The notes under the pieces: model-generated
The model's input: the letters and a program-made list of their open reading frames with translations, nothing else
What the model was told of the DNA's origin: nothing
Databases searched by the model: none
Made by a program: the position numbers and the translations under genes
Shown: piece by piece, positions 31,389 through 36,965 of the stretch
Layout: each line of letters begins with the position of its first letter
Position numbering within the stretch: the stretch's first letter is position 1
NCBI GenBank assembly: GCA_002840755.1
Contig: PHBZ01000052.1
Location: 18,916-55,880, forward strand
Length of the DNA stretch: 36,965 nt
Direction of reading: 5' to 3'
Origin: Chloroflexi bacterium HGW-Chloroflexi-10
GTDB taxonomy: Bacteria; Chloroflexota; Anaerolineae; Anaerolineales; Anaerolineaceae

Positions 31389-33020
31389 ATGCAAAAAAAA
31401 TCGATCTATTTTTTAATCGCCGGGCTGGCCGTTGCCTGGGCTGTTGACTTTCTTTTTTATAAGAAACCTGTCGGAATTTCGGTAGGCATCTGGTTCATTG
31501 TCGCTGTTCTCGCTCTGGCCGTCACCGGCTGGATGCGGGGCATCCGTCCCAAACCACCCACCCTCATTCTCTCCCTCTTTACTATTGCCTTTGCCAGTGC
31601 GCCCTTCTTTCGCCTGGAACCATTTACCCGTTTCACCGGTATTGGCGGCGCTCTTTTTGGATTGATGTTGCTCACATCCACCTACAAAGATGCTCAATGG
31701 CCCTGGTTCCGCCTCAGCGATTACATTGTGCGTCTATTCCTGTTAACCGCTGCGGTTTTCTGGCGCGCCTGGGAAATGATTTTTCCGCCCAAACCAAAAG
31801 CGGTTGTTGATGATAGTGAAGCAGCCGCGCTGGCGGCAGAACCTCCAGCGAAAAACCGTGCTGTCTGGCCGGTCCTGCGCGGCATCCTCTTGGCGCTCCC
31901 CGTCCTGGCTGTCTTTGCCGCCCTGCTGGCTGCCGCTGATCCGATCTTTGAACGCGGATTGAATGATTTTTTGAACCTGTTTAAGATTGAAAAGCTCCCG
32001 GAGATTTTCTTCCGTGGTATTTACGTCCTCTTCTTTGCTTATCTTTTCACTGGCGCGCTCCTCCATGCCATCCTCCCCAAACGGGAATACGCCAGACCGG
32101 ACCCGCTCAAGCCTCAGGTAACCCCATTTCTCGGCTTTACCGAAGCAAGCATTGTCCTCGGCAGTGTCAATGCCCTCTTTGCCATGTTTGTTTTTATCCA
32201 GTTTCGCTACTTCTTTGGCGGTCAGGCCAATATCAGTGAATTGGGCTACACCTATTCGGAATACGCCCGGCGTGGCTTTGGTGAACTGATCACCGTGGCC
32301 ATCTTCAGCCTGTTGCTCTATCTGGCGCTTTCAACCGCGACCCGCAAAGACAACCCTGGCCAAAACCGTCTCTTCTCCACCCTCAGTGTTCTCATTTTTG
32401 CCCAGGTGCTCATCATCCTGGTCTCCACCTTTCAACGTCTGGCGCTCTACGAGGCGGCTTACGGCTTTTCCCGTTTGCGCACCTACACCCATCTCTTCAT
32501 TCCCTGGCTGGGTGCGCTGCTGCTCATCGTCATGATTTTGGAAATTATCCGCCGTCAGGGGTTTTTCCCGCTCGCGCTGCTAACCTTTGCCGCCGGCTTC
32601 ACCATCACCTGCTTTGCCTTTAATATCGACGGCTTTATTGCCAGGCACAATATTCAACGCGCTATACTTTCCCAGCAGGAAGGCTACCAGCTCGATTTTG
32701 AATACCTGACGGAGCTGAGCAACGACGTGGTGCCCGCCCTGGTGGATGGCTACAACACCACCCTGGAAGCCCCCGGCAGCACCCATGATCTGCTCGGTGC
32801 TGCGTTGGCCTGCCGCATGTACGCCTTTCGCCATCAAGAGCCCCAACCCTGGCAAACCTTCAATCTCGGCGATTATCAAGCCATCCTCCTCCTCAATGCC
32901 AACCATACTGAATGGGATAAATACACGCTCAGCTTCACCGCGGAAGATTACCGTGGCATCGCCGTGCATATCGGCAAAGAAATTCACTACTGTAGTAACA
33001 ACAACGGGTTCATGGATTAA
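31389..33020 (+). CDS. DUF4173/DUF4153-like polytopic membrane protein
   Basis: A 543-residue inner-membrane protein with about a dozen hydrophobic helices across residues 5-440, followed by a soluble tail of about 100 residues containing LLGAALACRMYAFRHQEPQPWQTFNLGDYQAILLL. The central region, GRGIYVLFFAYLFTGALLHAI-like and GFTEASIVLGSVNALFAMFVFIQFRYFFGG, resembles DUF4173/DUF4153 proteins, whose function is not known. ATG at 31389 has AAGGAG four bases upstream; a frame-matched start at 31308 lies inside the previous gene. It ends just before a GC-rich hairpin. Confidence 0.85.
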   Translation: MQKKSIYFLIAGLAVAWAVDFLFYKKPVGISVGIWFIVAVLALAVTGWMRGIRPKPPTLILSLFTIAFASAPFFRLEPFTRFTGIGGALFGLMLLTSTYKDAQWPWFRLSDYIVRLFLLTAAVFWRAWEMIFPPKPKAVVDDSEAAALAAEPPAKNRAVWPVLRGILLALPVLAVFAALLAAADPIFERGLNDFLNLFKIEKLPEIFFRGIYVLFFAYLFTGALLHAILPKREYARPDPLKPQVTPFLGFTEASIVLGSVNALFAMFVFIQFRYFFGGQANISELGYTYSEYARRGFGELITVAIFSLLLYLALSTATRKDNPGQNRLFSTLSVLIFAQVLIILVSTFQRLALYEAAYGFSRLRTYTHLFIPWLGALLLIVMILEIIRRQGFFPLALLTFAAGFTITCFAFNIDGFIARHNIQRAILSQQEGYQLDFEYLTELSNDVVPALVDGYNTTLEAPGSTHDLLGAALACRMYAFRHQEPQPWQTFNLGDYQAILLLNANHTEWDKYTLSFTAEDYRGIAVHIGKEIHYCSNNNGFMD

Positions 33021-33029
33021 ATAATCCCC

Positions 33030-33060
33030 GGATCCCGCACTCAATCCGGGTGCGGGATCC
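33030..33060 (+). terminator. Possible terminator hairpin after the DUF4173-like gene
   Basis: A perfect 11-bp inverted repeat, GGATCCCGCAC and its complement, encloses a 9-base loop 9 bp past the stop. The tail is only moderately T-rich (GCGCTATTCTTTCTTT), so termination strength is uncertain. Confidence 0.6.
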
Positions 33061-33105
33061 GCGCTATTCTTTCTTTGTCGTTCTTCGTGGCTAAGTTTTT
33101 TTCAT

Positions 33106-33113
33106 GGTAAAAT
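33106..33113 (+). promoter_or_regulatory. Extended -10 box giving a leaderless start for the LPG-synthase-TM gene
   Basis: TGG-TAAAAT (33105-33113) is an extended -10. As with miaB, seven bases separate it from the ATG (33121), placing the transcription start at the start codon. No Shine-Dalgarno is visible. Confidence 0.5.
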
Positions 33114-33120
33114 TCCTCAA

Positions 33121-34143
33121 ATGAAACGTTGGCAATTTTGGTTGGGAATGCTCATCAGCGCAGTCTTTTTATATTTTGCATTGCGCGGTCTCGAACTGGA
33201 TAAAGTCTGGATTTCCGTAAAAAACGCCCGCTACTGGTGGCTCATCCCCGGTGTGGCTGTTTATTTTATCGGTGTCTGGGTGCGTTCCTGGCGCTGGCAC
33301 TACATGCTCCGTCCACTCAAGAATATCCCCACCCGCACCATGTTCCCCATCGTCACCATCGGTTACATGGGTAACAACGTCTTTGTCGCGCGCGCCGGCG
33401 AAGTGCTCCGTGCCGTCATCCTCAAAGAACGCGAGGGTGTGCCCATATCCGCCTCTTTAGCCACCGTCATCGTCGAGCGTATCTTCGATGGTGTCGTCAT
33501 GCTCGCCTTTGTCTTCCTCAACCTGGGTGAACTCGCCAAACTGACCGCCGACTCGGGCGTCATCGGCAATATCCAGCAGGCCGCCTTATGGGGTTCCATC
33601 CTCTTTATCGGCGCGCTGGTTGTTTTTCTCCTCGCCGCCATGTTTCCGCATATCACCGAGAAAATCGTCAACTGGGGCATAGACAAATTCTTGCCGCAGC
33701 GCCTGCGGGAAAAAGTTCGCCCGGTTGCCCTGCGTTTCCTCACCGGTCTCGAATCGCTGCGTTCCCCGCAGGAAGCCCTCATGATCTTCTTCACCTCTTT
33801 CCTCATCTGGCTGCTGGAAACCGCCAAATACTGGTTCGTCATGCATGCCTTTGATTTCCAGGTGTCTTTCTTTGCTCTGATGCTCATGAACGGCATCGTC
33901 AACCTGGCCACCACCCTCCCCGCCGCCCCCGGTTATGTCGGCACCTTTGACGCCCCCGGGATTGCGCTCTTAACGGCCTATGGCGTACCTGGCGAAGTGG
34001 CTGCCGCATATACCCTCGTCTTACATGCTGCCCTGTGGTTCCCCATTACCCTCCTGGGCGCTTATTACTACCTGCGCCAACCGCTGCGCTGGGGCTCCAA
34101 AGAGGTTAGCCAGATCCAGCAGGAAAGCGCCGTAAAACCGTAA
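33121..34143 (+). CDS. Lysylphosphatidylglycerol synthase TM-like (flippase-like) protein
   Basis: A 340-residue polytopic membrane protein of the UPF0104/LPG_synthase_TM family, the flippase half of MprF without its synthase domain. About eight hydrophobic helices are visible. Family marks are GNNVFVARAGEVLRAVILKEREGVPISASLATVIVERIFDGVVMLAFV and LPAAPGYVGTFDAPGIALL near the C-terminus. Such proteins probably move lipids or lipid-linked sugars across the membrane. The next gene, a FAD oxidoreductase, follows 24 bp on with AAGGAG, so the two form an operon. Confidence 0.92.
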   Translation: MKRWQFWLGMLISAVFLYFALRGLELDKVWISVKNARYWWLIPGVAVYFIGVWVRSWRWHYMLRPLKNIPTRTMFPIVTIGYMGNNVFVARAGEVLRAVILKEREGVPISASLATVIVERIFDGVVMLAFVFLNLGELAKLTADSGVIGNIQQAALWGSILFIGALVVFLLAAMFPHITEKIVNWGIDKFLPQRLREKVRPVALRFLTGLESLRSPQEALMIFFTSFLIWLLETAKYWFVMHAFDFQVSFFALMLMNGIVNLATTLPAAPGYVGTFDAPGIALLTAYGVPGEVAAAYTLVLHAALWFPITLLGAYYYLRQPLRWGSKEVSQIQQESAVKP

Positions 34144-34167
34144 ATACCGCCAAATAAGGAGCACAAT

Positions 34168-35460
34168 ATGCAAATCGCCATCATAGGAGCGGGAATAGCC
34201 GGTATGGCTGCCGCGCACGATCTGTTGAAAGCCGGTCACCAGGTAACCCTCTATGAAGCTGCCGATTTCGTCGGTGGTCTGGCTGGTGGGTTCAAGGAAC
34301 CGCATTGGGACTGGTCAGTCGAGAAGTTTTACCACCACTGGTTCCAGAGCGATTCGTCCATGCTCGGTCTCATTGAAGAACTGGGCTGGAGCAGCAAGGT
34401 CCAATTTCCGCGCCCCACCACCGTCATGTCCCATAAGGGCAAATTCTACCCATTCGATTCCATCCCGGCTGCCCTCCTCTATCCCGGGCTGGGTTGGGGC
34501 ATCAATAAAATCCGCTTTGGGCTGGTAGGTGTCTTCCTCCGTCTCACCAACAACTGGAAAAACTTTGAAAAGACCACAGTGGACGCCTGGATGCGCAAAT
34601 ACGCCGGCGCCAAAGTCTACGAAGAAATGTGGGAACCGATGTTGATCGGCAAATTCGGTGAAAAATATGCAAGACAGGTCAACATGGCCTGGATGTGGGC
34701 CCGTCTCAAATCGCGTACCACCCGTCTCGGCACCTACGAAGGCGGTTTTCAGGCCTTCTGTGACCAGTTGGCCGCCAATCTCACCAGCCGCGGCGCCCTC
34801 ATCCGGCTGAACACCCCCGTCCAGTCCATCCGCCGTGATGAAGACGGCCAACTCCAGGTAACCACCAACGCCGGCACAGCCGCCTTTGATCGCGTCCTCT
34901 CCACCACCTCCCCCAGCCTCATGGCGCGTATCGCCCCCGACCTGCCGCGTGACTACCTGCAAGGCTTGCTCGATCTCAAAAGCATGGGCGCCGTCATCCT
35001 CGTGCTTTCTATTAAACATCAGCTCTCCCGCGAGGGCTACTACTGGTACAACCTCCCCAAAAAAGAAGGCTACCCCTTCCTCGCCCTGGTGGAGCACACC
35101 AACTACCTCTCCCCCGAGCATTACGGCGGTGACCACATCCTCTACTGCGGTGACTACCTCGAAACCGACCACGAACATTTCAAACTCAGCCAGGAAGAAC
35201 TCGTCGCCCGTTTTATACCCTCCCTCCAGCGCATCAACCCCGATTTCAATGCCGATTGGGTCAAAAAAAGCTGGGTCTTCAAAACCAACTACGCCCAGCC
35301 CGTGCCCTTGCTCAACCACTCCAAAAACATCCCCGCTATCCAAACCCCCATCCCCGGCCTCTACTTCGCCAGCATGAGCCAGGTCTACCCCTGGGACCGC
35401 GGCACCAACTTCGCCGTTGAGATCGGCCGCCGAACGGCTAAAATGATCATCGGGGAATAA
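34168..35460 (+). CDS. FAD-dependent amine-oxidase/desaturase-type oxidoreductase
   Basis: A 430-residue enzyme with a complete Rossmann FAD motif IAIIGAGIAGMAAAHDLLKAGHQVTLYEAADFVGG at the start, the second GG region VGGLAGGF, and the C-terminal FAD motif NFAVEIGRRTAKMI. The length fits the phytoene-desaturase/protoporphyrinogen-oxidase-like superfamily. The substrate is unknown. It is in one operon with the flippase-like gene, which suggests membrane-lipid or lipid-linked sugar metabolism. The GC-rich third codon positions create long false ORFs in other frames. Confidence 0.9.
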   Translation: MQIAIIGAGIAGMAAAHDLLKAGHQVTLYEAADFVGGLAGGFKEPHWDWSVEKFYHHWFQSDSSMLGLIEELGWSSKVQFPRPTTVMSHKGKFYPFDSIPAALLYPGLGWGINKIRFGLVGVFLRLTNNWKNFEKTTVDAWMRKYAGAKVYEEMWEPMLIGKFGEKYARQVNMAWMWARLKSRTTRLGTYEGGFQAFCDQLAANLTSRGALIRLNTPVQSIRRDEDGQLQVTTNAGTAAFDRVLSTTSPSLMARIAPDLPRDYLQGLLDLKSMGAVILVLSIKHQLSREGYYWYNLPKKEGYPFLALVEHTNYLSPEHYGGDHILYCGDYLETDHEHFKLSQEELVARFIPSLQRINPDFNADWVKKSWVFKTNYAQPVPLLNHSKNIPAIQTPIPGLYFASMSQVYPWDRGTNFAVEIGRRTAKMIIGE

Positions 35461-35548
35461 TCCCCTCCTCTGCATGAGTGACTGCGAAGGGGTTGAATGT
35501 ATTTTACCAATAGCCTTATTCTGGAGGAATTATTGAAGGTCAGGTATT

Positions 35549-35698
35549 TTAAAGTTTAAAGACTTCGTATTGCCTTATTAATGGAATTGCATAAATAATC
35601 CCGTTTGCAATCGCCAGGAAAAAAATAATATTTCCAAGAATTGGAACAAAAACACGAAACACCCAATAAGTTACTAACCCAATTCCGATTCCAAACAA
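35549..35698 (-). pseudogene. Remnant membrane-protein ORF
   Basis: A minus-strand reading frame of about 50 codons with two hydrophobic segments, for example FGIGIGLVTYWVFRVFVPIL and GNIIFFLAIANGIIYAIPLI, ending EVFKL at a TAA (35549-35551). It has no ATG: the only start near the 5' end is a TTG, 6 bp after an in-frame TAG. It looks like a truncated membrane protein left after rearrangement, though a short TTG-started protein is possible. It lies just downstream of the beta-propeller gene in the same AT-rich patch. Confidence 0.45.
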
Positions 35699-35738
35699 TA
35701 TCGCCTAATCTGCTGTTGCTAATCACAATGCTGATTAT

Positions 35739-36866
35739 TTAGTCAATAAATCGAATCGCTGAAAGAACATCTTTTTGGGTTTGTAAAATAACCAGGTCGT
35801 TTACAATGAATGGATCGACAGAAAAGTCATGAATAAAATAAAGTTCGGAATACAAATCCATACCGCCAACCAATTCGCCTGTGTCCAGCAAAAAAATATA
35901 CAAGTCATCTGCACTTTTTCGAGAATAAATCCGACCATCAATAATTATCGGACATGTGAGATTTTTTCCAATCTTCTGAACCCATTTGATTAACTGATTT
36001 TGAGGATCATACCTGACTATCCCATCTCCAACAATAAGCAGATCCTTGCCGTTTGCGACTGCACAATTCGCGCCTGTAATTGGCAAATACCCAATCAAAT
36101 CAACACTATTTTCTTTATCGTTAAAAACACGAACTGGATCAAGGGAATCTTTTCCTTTATCACCAAAAAAGTACTTCTGATCCCAATCAAGAAACACACT
36201 ATTCGGGGTCCCTTCGAAAGTAACTTCCCCAAAAGTTAAGCCATTCAAAGCACTGAATTCATAGATTTTGTTCCTTCCAATAACTATGATTTCATTTTCA
36301 TTGTTATTTCCATATAACCATAATGGCGATTTATCCACGCTATGTGCCAACCAATTAATTTGCCCGGTATCCGCATCCAGGGAATAAATACGTCCAAAAT
36401 ATTTTGCTATGTATATTTGCCCATTTTGTAAAATAATATCCAATGTTCTTTGATTCGACCCGGAATTCAACTCGTTATGCCACAAAACATCGCCGGAAGA
36501 CGCATCGATCGCTGAGATTTCAAACTCCTTATCGCTTATAATTAAAATTCCATCCTTCAGAAGAAATGGCGCATTCGAATAAGCTCCTGAAACATTCACT
36601 TTCCAAAGCACCTCTCTTGTGAGCAAATCAACAGCCGATAACGACTGCGTTGTTTGCACAAAAAGAATGTTTTCATCCACTATCGGAGTTGAAATAATTT
36701 CACCATCAAACTTGATCTCCCATACCGTTTCCGTCTTCGATTCGATTGGCACCTTATTTCTTTCAACATTTTTTATTCGAAAGACATAATCTAACCCTAT
36801 TACAAGAAATATGAGAAAAAGAATCCAACCGATTATGATCAATGTTAGCTTATTGAATATTTTCAT
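35739..36866 (-). CDS. Membrane-anchored PQQ-like beta-propeller protein
   Basis: A 375-residue exported protein. Residues about 7-27 form an anchor helix. The rest repeats the PQQ-like/BamB-type motif: a hydrophobic strand, VWEIKFDGEIISTPIVDENILFVQT, then EVLWKVNVSG, DVLWHNELNSGS, QINWLAHSV and LIKWVQKIGKN, giving about six or seven blades. Such propellers act in outer-surface scaffolding or quinoprotein enzymes; no PQQ ligands are evident, so a scaffold is likelier. The gene is far more AT-rich than its neighbours, with many A/T third positions, suggesting transfer. Only a weak AAAAAGA site precedes the start. Confidence 0.85.
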   Translation of the reverse strand: MKIFNKLTLIIIGWILFLIFLVIGLDYVFRIKNVERNKVPIESKTETVWEIKFDGEIISTPIVDENILFVQTTQSLSAVDLLTREVLWKVNVSGAYSNAPFLLKDGILIISDKEFEISAIDASSGDVLWHNELNSGSNQRTLDIILQNGQIYIAKYFGRIYSLDADTGQINWLAHSVDKSPLWLYGNNNENEIIVIGRNKIYEFSALNGLTFGEVTFEGTPNSVFLDWDQKYFFGDKGKDSLDPVRVFNDKENSVDLIGYLPITGANCAVANGKDLLIVGDGIVRYDPQNQLIKWVQKIGKNLTCPIIIDGRIYSRKSADDLYIFLLDTGELVGGMDLYSELYFIHDFSVDPFIVNDLVILQTQKDVLSAIRFID

Positions 36867-36965
36867 ATCTTTTTAAATCTTTCTCTTTAAAAGTATCGCC
36901 AAATAAAATCAAAAACAGGGTTCATTGGAAATGACTGTGGTTCAATCATAGTAGAATTTGTTGCA
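36867..36965. other. AT-rich upstream region of the beta-propeller gene, cut by the window edge
   Basis: These 99 bp are AT-rich with no ORF, tRNA or clear promoter. The region continues beyond the window. Confidence 0.4.

Noticed and set aside
34886..35377. Plus-strand open frame rich in Ser/Thr/Pro inside the FAD gene
   Set aside because: Out-of-frame shadow of the oxidoreductase with no ribosome-binding site.
34315..35475. Long minus-strand open frame (386 codons) across the FAD oxidoreductase
   Set aside because: It is antisense to a gene with clear FAD motifs, has low-complexity Gly/Val/Glu/Asp composition, and results from GC-biased third positions.

Overview
The window looks like chromosomal DNA of a Chloroflexota bacterium, most likely Anaerolineae. 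This is inferred from the gene mix (Thr/Pro-rich lipoproteins, a membrane-anchored C39-like protease with TPRs, a DUF4173-type membrane protein, an FmdB zinc ribbon) and from mid-range GC with strong Shine-Dalgarno sites. No rRNA or phylogenetic marker was compared. Nearly all genes are intact, and there is no CRISPR array, transposase or prophage.

Layout. 1-450: imperfect 85-bp repeats, then a sigma70 promoter, tRNA-Gly(GCC), tRNA-Cys(GCA) and a terminator. 448-1893 (-): an orphan sugar-type solute-binding lipoprotein. 2072-6680 (-): a Phe T-box leader, pheS, a four-helix-bundle gene set among TAATGAG heptamers, and pheT. 6765-8390 (-): a DUF47-pit phosphate uptake operon with a perfect palindrome upstream. 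8596-10100 (+): a transglutaminase-like lipoprotein with a consensus promoter and a translationally coupled 23-codon leader ORF. 10105-12792 (-): an operon for a membrane protein, winged-helix regulator, ABC ATPase and ABC-2 permease, with an operator-like double dyad next to its promoter. 12903-14762 (-): a RelA/SpoT homologue with an intact hydrolase site and an altered synthetase site. 14900-15286: two tandem promoter-plus-pseudoknot units. 15493-15975 (+): a cytochrome b-like membrane protein. 16035-19676 (-): a HAD phosphatase and two membrane-anchored extracytoplasmic peptidases.

19770-28208 (+): miaB overlapping an M23 peptidase, then an AAC(3)-type acetyltransferase, threonine synthase, GAF-PAS histidine kinase, MBL-fold protein with altered ligands, asparaginase II and an endonuclease III. 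28256-30244 (-): an M55 D-aminopeptidase and two NUDIX hydrolases. 30557-33020 (+): FmdB, a 46-residue membrane peptide and a DUF4173-like protein. 33121-35460 (+): a flippase-like LPG-synthase-TM protein and a FAD oxidoreductase. 35549-36965: AT-rich DNA with a remnant membrane ORF and a beta-propeller protein, probably acquired.

The best candidate for something undescribed is the pair of pseudoknot units at 14.9-15.3 kb. Each starts about 2-3 nt after the predicted transcription start, keeps an invariant C6 hairpin loop that can pair with a downstream GGGG, and shows compensatory changes in the basal stem. I do not recognise the fold as a known riboswitch or ribozyme. Secondary leads are the four-helix-bundle cassette splitting pheST, the lipoprotein leader ORF, the altered RSH and MBL active sites, and promoters placed for leaderless mRNAs.
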